A DNA stretch of 10,954 bases from Promethearchaeota archaeon. GTDB taxonomy: Archaea; Asgardarchaeota; Lokiarchaeia; Sigyniarchaeales; SOKP01. The DNA lies in assembly GCA_030612905.1 (NCBI GenBank), contig JAUWNA010000033.1, forward strand, positions 1 to 10,954, in the 5' to 3' direction. The position numbers and the translations under genes are program-made. Numbering within the stretch: the stretch's first letter is position 1; every line of letters begins with the position of its first letter. Positions 1-6,117 of the stretch are shown in pieces. The notes under the pieces are model-generated. The model was not told where the DNA came from. It was given only the letters and a program-made list of their open reading frames with translations, and ran no database searches.

Positions 1-851
1 TAATTCTTGCTAGAGAATTATCTCTGAAACAAATTAAAGAAATAAAAAGTAAAATAAAAAAGGCTGAAATTGAAACTTTTGTGCATGGTGCTCAATGTAC
101 TTCGATATCCGGTCGTTGTTATTTCTCGGCCGAAACATGTGCGTCTCAAGAGTATTCTGCTAACAGAGGAAGGTGTGTTCAACCTTGTCGTAGAAGATGG
201 CGCGTATACGATGATCAATCAAACGAATTTCTCTATGATGGAGTTTTTTTCATCAACGCAAAAGATTTGTGTTTAATCGAGCATATCCCCGAATTAATAG
301 AAGCTAAAATAGACGCTTTTAAAATAGAGGGTCGCATGAGAGACCCAATCTATATCGAAGAAACTACTTCTTGCTACAAAGAAGCAATTGACGCTTATTA
401 CAATAACACATTTACCCAAGAGAAAGTCAAAGGATGGCTCACACGATTAACCAAGGTGTATAACAGAGGTTTTTCAACAGGATTCTACTTTGAACGTCCA
501 AAAGGAAGCGAAATTCAACGAAAATTTGATGGAAATTTATCGAATTATAAAAAAGTCGAAATTGGAAAAGTTCTTTCTTATTACTCGGAAAAAAAAGCGG
601 CTAAAATACTATTAACTGCTGGTAAATTAAAATTGAAGGATGAGATTTTTATAATTGGAACTCATACCGATACATATTTACGTCAAATAATTAATTCACT
701 GCAAATTAAACAAAAGAGCAACCTAACTGAAACTCCATTAGTTAAATCGAAAACTCAACGACTTACTGTAGGTATTTTAGTTGATACTCCTGTCAAAAAA
801 AACGATAAAATCTTCAAACTTGAAAAAAAAATTAATAAAATAATAGAATAA
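1..851 (+). CDS. Peptidase U32 family protein, 5'-truncated
   Basis: About 283 residues of the C-terminal part are visible; the frame is already open at the window edge (codons from base 3), so the start lies upstream. The segment ETFVHGAQC...SGRCYFS closely matches the U32 signature, followed by NRGRCVQPCRR, KDLC and KIEGR, in the order usual for the family. The Cys in GAQC, SGRC, GRC and DLC correspond to the four positions that bind a 4Fe-4S cluster in characterised members (UbiU/UbiV, TrhP/YegQ, RlhA). Those proteins support hydroxylation of tRNA, rRNA or ubiquinone rather than proteolysis. An RNA-modification role is therefore more likely here than a protease, but the substrate cannot be told. 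The C-terminus is very Lys-rich. The gene converges on the SCP2 gene at 910, with 58 bp between the stops. Confidence 0.85.
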   Translation, partial: ILARELSLKQIKEIKSKIKKAEIETFVHGAQCTSISGRCYFSAETCASQEYSANRGRCVQPCRRRWRVYDDQSNEFLYDGVFFINAKDLCLIEHIPELIEAKIDAFKIEGRMRDPIYIEETTSCYKEAIDAYYNNTFTQEKVKGWLTRLTKVYNRGFSTGFYFERPKGSEIQRKFDGNLSNYKKVEIGKVLSYYSEKKAAKILLTAGKLKLKDEIFIIGTHTDTYLRQIINSLQIKQKSNLTETPLVKSKTQRLTVGILVDTPVKKNDKIFKLEKKINKIIE

Positions 852-909
852 AAAAAAAAAATATAAGAGATTTCACGAAAGGTTTAATATAGTTTAATTT
901 CGAGATTTT

Positions 910-1344
910 TTACAAATCTTCGGCTAAATCTTCGTAAGCCTCTAATGCGAGCTCAATAATCTCTTGAAAGGCCATTGCATCCTGAAGATTACCTTCGACT
1001 GTAATATCGCCGGCCATATACGCGCTTGTGGCGTCAACTTCGCCGAACAACATGCCTGAGCCAACTTCTTTAGTAGCAGAGAACGTAAAGGATGGATTTT
1101 CAACATCACCTTCGCCATATTCCAAGGTCCCTTCCTTTGCCTTGAGCCAAAATTTCTTGCCTTCATCCGTAATGTTCATTTGGATGGTTATGTCCATATC
1201 TTCTAGTTCCTCTTTCAAGTCCTCGTTTTCTACAGCAATTTGCTTGAACATCTCAAAGACTTTTAAGGAGTCCATAACATCCGAGGCAGCAGCTCCAGCC
1301 TCAAATTTACCTTTCATTTCTTTTATTAATGCTTCATCAACCAT
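910..1344 (-). CDS. SCP2 sterol-carrier-type lipid-binding domain protein
   Basis: This 144-residue acidic protein has a helical N-terminus (about 1-45) and then an SCP2-like domain (about 48-140). The family hallmark is the C-terminal strand-turn AYMAGDITVEGNLQDA (108-123), which matches the usual 'AFMxGKIKVxG' segment, preceded by a two-strand region with FWLKAKEGTLEYGEG. SCP2 domains are small alpha/beta folds with a hydrophobic cavity that binds lipids or fatty acyl groups; no enzymatic residues are expected. There is no signal peptide or membrane helix, so it is probably cytosolic. AAGGTTGA lies about 6 nt before the ATG and may be a weak Shine-Dalgarno sequence. Two divergent paralogues occur at 2897 and 3480. 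This copy has the most balanced base composition and looks the most conserved of the three. The ligand is unknown. Confidence 0.85.
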   Translation of the reverse strand: MVDEALIKEMKGKFEAGAAASDVMDSLKVFEMFKQIAVENEDLKEELEDMDITIQMNITDEGKKFWLKAKEGTLEYGEGDVENPSFTFSATKEVGSGMLFGEVDATSAYMAGDITVEGNLQDAMAFQEIIELALEAYEDLAEDL

Positions 1345-1757
1345 GATTTTTCAACCTTATTTTTTGATTTTGTATTTTATTTAAGATTTTAATAGATTAA
1401 ACAAATACTATTATGTATAACTTTTTACTATATAAAAAGGTTTTATTTCTTTTATAAATTACACAGTTAAATCCATAATTACTATAGTTTGATCGTGAAC
1501 AATTTTGCAATTTATGTCGAATCTTTCTTACTTTTAATTAGTTAAGAATTAACGAAAAATTAAATTTACAAAAAAAAACAACCGAGAACTGAAATAAAAA
1601 GAAAATAATTTTTAAATTTGATAATTAGGGTTCGGGAAGTCTGATACACAAGAAAATAATTTAATTTTAAGATATAAAAAATGCTTATATTTAACTTTGT
1701 ATGGATATCAATAGCGAATAATGGAATTACAATATGTTTAAATACGGATATAAATAA
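1345..1757. other. A/T-rich intergenic stretch
   Basis: This stretch between the SCP2 start and the 3' end of tRNA-Asp holds no convincing gene. A 71-codon minus-strand reading frame at its right end runs into the tRNA and is discarded. A TATA-like CTATATAAAAAGG lies at about 1428-1440. A short inverted repeat, GTTAA-GAA-TTAAC, lies at 1541-1553. Neither can be tied to a gene with confidence. Confidence 0.5.
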
Positions 1758-1864
1758 TGGCGCCCACACCGGGAGTTTCATCGCGTATGGTTTTCACACG
1801 CGGAGTTGAACCCGGGTCGAAGGAGTGACAGTCCCTAATGCTAACCGTACTACACTATATGGGC
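1758..1864 (-). tRNA. tRNA-Asp: tRNA-Asp(GTC) with a T-loop intron and encoded CCA
   Basis: On the minus strand the gene starts with GCCCATA at 1864. The acceptor stem GCCCAUA pairs with UGUGGGC (1762-1768, one G-U). The D-arm is GUGU/GCAU, the anticodon stem AGGGA/UCCUU, and the loop CUGUCAC gives anticodon GUC (Asp). The T-stem is CCGGG/CCCGG, with discriminator G at 1761 and CCA encoded at 1758-1760. The T-loop is split by a 30-nt intron (1775-1804). After its removal the loop reads UUCAACU and the mature body is 74 nt plus CCA. All stems pair and the Asp identity is unambiguous. The intron is listed separately. Confidence 0.93.
1775..1804 (-). other. 30-nt tRNA intron at position 59/60 (T-loop), BHB type
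   Basis: The precursor folds into a near-ideal archaeal bulge-helix-bulge. The outer helix is the T-stem CCGGG/CCCGG. The central 4-bp helix pairs UUCA (exon, T-loop 54-57) with UGAA (intron). The two 3-nt bulges are both ACU. The inner stem is CGCGUGUG/CAUACGCG (8 bp, reached after one C-A mismatch) and is closed by AAAAC. Cleavage after the second base of each bulge (AC^U) removes 30 nt and joins tRNA bases 59 and 60. Such non-canonical intron positions are known in archaea with broad-specificity splicing endonucleases. Confidence 0.88.
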
Positions 1865-2141
1865 TTTTTTGATAAAAAATTGTATTGATATAACATTTGA
1901 AATAATTCCAAATATAAAAATTTTATTTAAATTACCCTCTATGCTATTATTCTACGAAAAGAAATGAATTTTTGAGAAGAAGTTTTTTGAATGATAATTA
2001 TAATCTATGACGAATTGGTTAAAAAGACTAAGAAGCTAATTCCATTTACCTAATAAAAACTGATATTAATTAATAGGGAGGGCATTTTTACATCGTTGTT
2101 TTCGCATAAAATTATTAATAGTTTGAAAGATTGAACTATGT
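1865..2141. other. Divergent intergenic region, tRNA-Asp / methyltransferase
   Basis: This A/T-rich spacer must hold the promoters of the tRNA (leftward) and the methyltransferase (rightward). AATATAAAAA near 1911-1920 is TATA-like for either strand, but it lies nearly 50 bp from the tRNA. A G-rich patch, GGGAGGG, occurs near 2077-2083. No gene or clear operator is visible. Confidence 0.4.
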
Positions 2142-2714
2142 ATGGCAGAAGAAAATATTAAATTCATTGAAACACAAAAGATCGATTTAACTGATGTTGA
2201 ATTAACAGGAAGGATTTTAGATATTGGAGGTGGAGGAGAGGGAATTATTGGTCAACTAAAAGGTGAGCGCGTAGTAGCCATCGATCGTCGTGAATCCGAA
2301 CTCAAAGAAGCTGCCCCTGGAGATTTTTTAAAGATAATTATGGATGCAAAAGATTTGAAATTTTTAGACGAGTCATTTGATACAGCAACGGCTTTTTTCA
2401 CTTTAATGTATGTTCCCATCGAAAATCATCAAAAAATTTTTCAAGAGATACACCGAGTATTAAAAAAAGGCGGAGAATTTGTAATTTGGGATTTTCCAAT
2501 TCCAAAACGAGAGCCTTCTGAAAAAGAGTTTTATGGTCTTTACCTTGAAGTTAAGATTAGAGAGACAAATATATCAACGGGATATGGTACAAAATGGGTA
2601 AAAGAGCAAGATCTAGAGTACTTCACAAACCTAGGTGTCCTTAATGGATTTAGCGTTGTAGAAAAATACCCTATCAATGGAATGTTCTATATAAGGTTCC
2701 AAAAGAATACATAA
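2142..2714 (+). CDS. Class I SAM-dependent methyltransferase
   Basis: The 190-residue protein has a Rossmann-type methyltransferase core. Motif I is LDIGGGGEG (26-34), the SAM-binding Gly-rich loop. VVAIDRR (44-50) supplies the acidic residue (D48) that usually contacts the SAM ribose. DAKDLKFLDESFDTATAF and the helix HQKIFQEIHRVLKKGGEFVIWDF give the later core strands, in the order typical of Methyltransf_11/25 proteins. The length is short but complete for a stand-alone core with a small cap. There is no signal peptide or membrane segment. An overlapping ATG at 2138 is out of frame, so the start at 2142 is preferred. The gene is monocistronic, with large spacers on both sides. The substrate (small molecule, lipid or protein) cannot be told from the sequence. 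Confidence 0.85.
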   Translation: MAEENIKFIETQKIDLTDVELTGRILDIGGGGEGIIGQLKGERVVAIDRRESELKEAAPGDFLKIIMDAKDLKFLDESFDTATAFFTLMYVPIENHQKIFQEIHRVLKKGGEFVIWDFPIPKREPSEKEFYGLYLEVKIRETNISTGYGTKWVKEQDLEYFTNLGVLNGFSVVEKYPINGMFYIRFQKNT

Positions 2715-2896
2715 AAGTTAGAATCTTTTCCTAAATTTTCAACTTTAAATTTATTTCATTAATCAATAGGATTTCAATATTAGACTATTGTTTTAGGAGT
2801 AATATTTTGAAGAAAAACACATAAATAGGAGTTATTTCTTTTTAATTATAGGTATAAGGATTTTTAGAAAAAAAAATTAGTAGATTATATAACTTT

Positions 2897-3343
2897 ATGG
2901 CAGGTCAAAACCCGCTTAATTTAATATTGGAAGATTTGAGTAAAAACGGTAAGAAATTTGAATATGTTTTGGATAAAATCATTAAGGCGGGGGTAGCTAT
3001 CATGAACAATACTGAAGAACTCAAGGAGGAATTAATAGGTTTTGATGACATATACCAAACATGCATATTTGATTTGAACTTAAGCTATTGGCTTGAAGTT
3101 TCGCACGGTAAACTTCGCTACGAGAAGGGGGTTAATCCTCAAGCGTTATTTAAAATGGTTTTTAGTAAGGATTTATTTATTAAGATTCTAAAGGACGAAA
3201 TAGGTGGTGCGGATGCGTTTATGAAAGGAAAAATTAAAGTTGAAGGTTCTCTTTCACAAGGTTTGAGATATATTAAGCTTTTTCGAACATTTTTTAAATA
3301 TTTAAGCAAAAAAAATGGATTAAATTATTTAACAAGTATTTAA
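2897..3343 (+). CDS. SCP2-like domain protein (paralogue 2)
   Basis: This 148-residue protein shares the layout of the SCP2 protein at 910: an N-terminal helix pair, the phrase NNTEELKEEL (37-46), a central strand with YWLEVSHGKLRYEKG (64-78), and the family's C-terminal element DAFMKGKIKVEGSL (106-119) followed by an amphipathic helix. It is Lys-rich and basic, unlike the acidic first copy, so it may bind a different partner or sit against membranes. There is no membrane helix or signal peptide. The start is the first in-frame ATG; no Shine-Dalgarno sequence is seen. The next gene (3480) is a further paralogue in the same orientation 136 bp downstream, so the pair probably arose by tandem duplication. 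The ligand is unknown. Confidence 0.75.
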   Translation: MAGQNPLNLILEDLSKNGKKFEYVLDKIIKAGVAIMNNTEELKEELIGFDDIYQTCIFDLNLSYWLEVSHGKLRYEKGVNPQALFKMVFSKDLFIKILKDEIGGADAFMKGKIKVEGSLSQGLRYIKLFRTFFKYLSKKNGLNYLTSI

Positions 3344-3479
3344 GCCGAAAAATTAGATTTAACATTTATCATCGTTATATTATATAAAATTTTAAATAAA
3401 ACATTCATATTTTGTTTGTAGATTTATTAAAGATTAAATGAATTTTATTAATTGAGATATAGTAATACATTATTTTGCC

Positions 3480-3986
3480 ATGATTGACTCAAATGCTATA
3501 GTAATGATGTTGAACTCATTAGAATCGACAGAGAATAAATTTAAATCTACATTAGATGAGTTAATTAAGTTAGGAATAACGATTGCCAATAATTCCAAAG
3601 AAGTTCATGAAGATTTAAAGTTGTATGAAGACATAATATACCATGTGTATATTTATGATATTGACTATAACATATGGATAAAAAAAATCGAAGGGTTTTT
3701 AACTTATAACAATTCTTATTACGAAGCGAACTCAGAGGAGATTAATGTCATTCACCTCATCCTTACGAAAAACAATTTGAGAAAAATCATAACTCGAAAG
3801 ATTCAAGTAACAGATGCTTACATGAGGGGATTAATCAAAATTAGGGGATCAGACGAGTATATGGGTGGATTAATTAAAATTAAAAATATTTTAAAGTCTT
3901 TTCAACCTCTTTTTCGATTGGTTGGTAGAAGATATCAACTAAAAAATAGCTTTTGTGCGCATAAAAACTATGCGAAAATTTTTTAG
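3480..3986 (+). CDS. Divergent SCP2-like protein with internal 13-residue repeat (paralogue 3)
   Basis: This 168-residue protein aligns by eye with the preceding gene through the N-terminal helices (ELIKLGITIANNSKEVHEDL, 27-46) and the central strands. The C-terminal SCP2 element is present twice in tandem: DAYMRGLIKIRGS (112-124) and DEYMGGLIKIKNI (125-137), with 8 of the first 11 residues identical. Copies of the underlying DNA are 39 nt apart (3813 and 3852). The duplication adds a second strand-turn just before the last helix, which could alter the lipid cavity. The C-terminal tail (FCAHKNYAKIF) looks unstructured. GATATAGTAA about 20-25 nt before the ATG could be a TATA box for a leaderless message. 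The family assignment rests on the paralogy and the DAYM-G-IKI-G element. Confidence 0.65.
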   Translation: MIDSNAIVMMLNSLESTENKFKSTLDELIKLGITIANNSKEVHEDLKLYEDIIYHVYIYDIDYNIWIKKIEGFLTYNNSYYEANSEEINVIHLILTKNNLRKIITRKIQVTDAYMRGLIKIRGSDEYMGGLIKIKNILKSFQPLFRLVGRRYQLKNSFCAHKNYAKIF

Positions 3987-4027
3987 AAATAATGCATATC
4001 AATAATATATTCTAAATTATTTACATT

Positions 4028-4102
4028 GGGCCTGTAATCTAGTCTGGATCGGGTGCTCGCCTTCGGAGCGAGATAGCGCAGGTTCGAATCCTGCCAGGCC
4101 CA
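4028..4102 (+). tRNA. tRNA-Arg: tRNA-Arg(TCG)
   Basis: The acceptor stem GGGCCUG/CAGGCCC is perfect. The D-arm AUCU/GGGU is weak, with two G-U pairs. The anticodon stem is CUCGC/GCGAG, and the loop CUUCGGA gives anticodon UCG, reading CGA and probably other CGN codons. The T-stem is GCAGG/CCUGC with loop UUCGAAU, and the discriminator is A4102. It totals 75 nt, with no intron and no encoded CCA (CTAG follows). ATAATATATT at about 4002-4011 is a plausible TATA box, centred about 21 nt upstream. Confidence 0.93.
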
Positions 4103-4399
4103 CTAGATTTTTAATTTTATTTTCAAATTTGATTGATAAGTTGCAATTGAATCGTTGTTTAATAATAATTTCCAGAAATGGTCGATTATCTCTCCCGCAC
4201 CGTTGTAATGATTAGCGTTTAATCTTACTTCTGACCCTTCTACTTGAGAATTAAAGAAATTGTACACACTATTGATGAATTTAGAATATTCGAAGGAAAC
4301 AATTATTTTTTCGATATCAATTAGGTGTTTTATAAGGAATTTTTTATTTCTAAACTGATTAACATGAAGTTCTATATCAAATTTCATTATATCAGACAT
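4103..4399 (-). CDS. Small hypothetical protein, divergent from the longin gene
   Basis: This 98-residue protein belongs to no family I recognise. It has no membrane segment, signal peptide or cysteines. It reads as alternating helix and strand with a charged N-terminus (MKFDIELHVNQFRNKK). Its stop codon abuts the last base of tRNA-Arg. Support for a real gene comes from coding-like codon variety and from a 12-bp motif (TTTTACCACAAA) that sits in the same orientation before this start and before the divergent gene at 4676. A second Met (residue 5, at 4387) is a possible start, because a TATA-like TTTTATAA lies only about 18 nt before the first ATG but about 30 nt before the second. It could be a partner or antagonist of the longin protein, which is speculation from position alone. 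Confidence 0.5.
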   Translation of the reverse strand: MSDIMKFDIELHVNQFRNKKFLIKHLIDIEKIIVSFEYSKFINSVYNFFNSQVEGSEVRLNANHYNGAGEIIDHFWKLLLNNDSIATYQSNLKIKLKI

Positions 4400-4422
4400 A
4401 TTTTTTAAAACCTGTTATAAAA

Positions 4423-4434
4423 TTTGTGGTAAAA
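4423..4434 (-). promoter_or_regulatory. Promoter motif TTTTACCACAAA, leftward copy
   Basis: Read on the minus strand this is TTTTACCACAAA, followed by TTTTATAA (TATA-like) and the start of the small gene 23 nt beyond the motif. The identical 12-mer recurs at 4651-4662 on the plus strand, before the divergent gene and in the same orientation relative to its start. It may be a regulator site or an extended BRE-type element. Confidence 0.5.
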
Positions 4435-4650
4435 TTTATTTTTTTATTAACATTTTTGTTATGAAAAAGTCAATAATCAAAAATATAATAAAATGGAGAC
4501 TATTTAAATCTAACTGCCCTTTAAATTTGATTTTTCAATAAAACTTTTAATCATTTCATTAAAGCATTTTTACAACAAAAACGAAATGTTTAAATATTAA
4601 AGTGTTCTAAAGTTAAATAACACACACAATTCTTTTTTTGTTAAGGGGAT

Positions 4651-4662
4651 TTTTACCACAAA
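4651..4662 (+). promoter_or_regulatory. Promoter motif TTTTACCACAAA, rightward copy
   Basis: This 12-mer is identical to the minus-strand copy at 4423-4434. It is followed after a few bases by GTATAAAAAA and then by the ATG at 4676. The TATA-like run is only about 6 nt from that ATG, too close for a normal archaeal TATA box. Either the true start is downstream (Met18 at 4727) or the motif acts as an operator rather than a core promoter. Confidence 0.5.
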
Positions 4663-4675
4663 AAAGTATAAAAAA

Positions 4676-5476
4676 ATGCTAGTACTAGAGAATGTTTATC
4701 AGGAATCATTGGAACATCCAAGCTCAATGGACCTATTGGGGGTTGGATTAGTCTCACTGACTGAGAAGCGTTATAATATTGTTTTTAGCAAGGGGATAAA
4801 ACGTTCTCTAATAAAACTACTAATCAAATTCTATCGTTCTGAAATTCTTGAAAAGAAGGAAGGGAAAAGAATTAAATTGTTAGGGGCTTATACAATTTAT
4901 GTTCACTTCTATACAATTGAAGATGAAAGTATTTCTATATTCTATGTAAGTGAGACAAACAAGCTAATTAAATACGATAGCCTTTGTTCGCTTTCAAAAC
5001 AATTGGTTAACTCATATTGTTCGAACGCCACATTTTCAGAAATCAATCAATTGTGTAAACGAGCTATTCCTAGTGCTAAAGAACTTTCAGCTTTTTTCAT
5101 AATAAGCACGGCAGGTCTTTCGCTATTTAAAAAAGTTAGAAAGGATAAAAAGTATTTGGCAGATAATTTTATAACAATATCAGGTTTTATATCAGCTATT
5201 TTATCATTTTCTAATGAGGTTATTGGAAAAAAAACGGGTGATACTCTTCAAGCAATTAATTTCGAAAATCAAAAATTCCTTTTAACTGTTAAAGAGGGCA
5301 TTATATTTGCGTATTTAGTTGAGGACTTTACAAAATCAAAAAATATTAAAAGATTTATGGAGTTATTAATTGAGGAGTTTCTAGATAATTATTGCGATTG
5401 CATTAAGGATTTTAACGGAGAAATAGGCCAATTTCGCGATTTTGAGTGTGTAGTTGATAAATATTTTGATATGTAA
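4676..5476 (+). CDS. Tandem longin-like domain protein
   Basis: The 266-residue protein appears to hold two longin/Roadblock-type alpha-beta domains. The first covers about 18-125: strands LLGVGLVSLTEKRYNIVF and YTIYVHFYTIEDESISIFYV, then helix SLCSLSKQLVNSYC. The second covers about 132-266: strand FFIISTAGLSLFKKV, helix LISGFISAILSFSNEV-like (166-183), strands QAINFENQKFLLTVKEGIIFAYLVE, then helix FMELLIEEFLDNY. The second domain has the pattern of longin proteins common in Asgard genomes, where such domains are counted among eukaryotic-signature proteins and pair with small GTPases. There are no membrane helices. The conserved fold begins near MDLLGVGLV, so Met18 (4727) is a credible alternative start. 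The neighbouring gene at 5619 encodes a Roadblock-like domain, which supports a joint GTPase-regulating role. The partner GTPase is not in the window. Confidence 0.65.
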   Translation: MLVLENVYQESLEHPSSMDLLGVGLVSLTEKRYNIVFSKGIKRSLIKLLIKFYRSEILEKKEGKRIKLLGAYTIYVHFYTIEDESISIFYVSETNKLIKYDSLCSLSKQLVNSYCSNATFSEINQLCKRAIPSAKELSAFFIISTAGLSLFKKVRKDKKYLADNFITISGFISAILSFSNEVIGKKTGDTLQAINFENQKFLLTVKEGIIFAYLVEDFTKSKNIKRFMELLIEEFLDNYCDCIKDFNGEIGQFRDFECVVDKYFDM

Positions 5477-5586
5477 TTGCGTTCTTATTTAGGATTGAAA
5501 AATCAAATATATTTTTTTTACAAAACAAATTTAAGTTCCAATCTTTACGGGACATTCGTACTCATATTTAATTTCACACAAACATA

Positions 5587-5598
5587 TTTATAAAAAAA
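5587..5598 (+). promoter_or_regulatory. Candidate TATA box of the Roadblock-like gene
   Basis: TTTATAAAAAAA lies about 21-32 nt upstream of the ATG at 5619, the spacing expected for a nearly leaderless archaeal transcript. TTTCACACAAAC just upstream (5572-5583) resembles the TTTTACCACAAA motif of the preceding genes but is not identical. Confidence 0.5.
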
Positions 5599-5618
5599 GA
5601 TTTATAAATTAATTAGAA

Positions 5619-5975
5619 ATGACTGTTCTGTTAGATTTAGATTTAATTTTAAATTCTCTTGTTAGCAAATTAGGGCCAGCAGTTTATTTCATATTGATAT
5701 CGTCGGAAAATGGAGTAATTAAAAAGTCCTATATAAATGAGGAAGAGTTTAACAAAGCTTCTATTTCTTTGAATATTTCTCAATTATATGAGTTAGCAGA
5801 GGAGACAACCGAAAGTATAGGTTTACACAGTCCAGATTTTAATATAATTCATTCTGACAATTATTATATTTTATCTATAAAAATTCTCGAAAAGTTGATT
5901 ATCCTTTTAACTGAGGACCAAGTTGACGTGAAAGAAATCTTCAAAATTATTAATAGTTCAGTCGCTCCTCCTTAA
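5619..5975 (+). CDS. Roadblock/LC7-like domain protein
   Basis: This 118-residue single-domain protein follows the Roadblock/LC7 pattern: an initial helix (LDLILNSLVSKLG), strand FILISSENGVIKKSYI with the polar turn typical of the fold, a long central helix (ISQLYELAEETTESIGL), two strands (FNIIHSDNYYILSIKI and LIILLTE) and a final helix (VKEIFKIINSS). Roadblock domains dimerise and act as platforms or regulators for small GTPases (MglB, Ragulator/LAMTOR, dynein light chain); in Asgard archaea they are numerous. There are no membrane segments. The gene lies 142 bp after the longin-like gene in the same direction, with its own TATA-like element. Sequence conservation is weak, so the assignment rests mainly on secondary-structure order and neighbourhood. 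Confidence 0.6.
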   Translation: MTVLLDLDLILNSLVSKLGPAVYFILISSENGVIKKSYINEEEFNKASISLNISQLYELAEETTESIGLHSPDFNIIHSDNYYILSIKILEKLIILLTEDQVDVKEIFKIINSSVAPP

Positions 5976-6102
5976 AATTTTAAACCATTCCCAAGATAAA
6001 CTAAATAGTTTGTAATACAAATAATTAATTTGATCAATAAAAATATTATAAATATTGGTCTCTTTAACTCTTATATCATTCAACTAATTATTTCAAATAA
6101 AG

Positions 6103-6111
6103 AAGAAGTGA
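6103..6111 (+). promoter_or_regulatory. Candidate ribosome binding site
   Basis: AGAAGTGAT, six bases before the ATG at 6118, matches the archaeal anti-SD complement AGGAGGTGAT except at two positions. It supports that start. Confidence 0.45.
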
Positions 6112-6117
6112 TTAAAA

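Noticed and set aside
18..276. Short reading frames on both strands inside the U32 gene
   Set aside because: They are shadows of the U32 frame, whose cysteine motifs are clearly conserved.
1028..1384. 118-codon plus-strand reading frame opposite the SCP2 gene
   Set aside because: It is Ser-rich antisense translation of a well-supported SCP2 gene.
1566..1781. 71-codon minus-strand reading frame
   Set aside because: It overlaps the 3' part and intron of tRNA-Asp, has low-complexity hydrophobic composition, and no supporting start signals.
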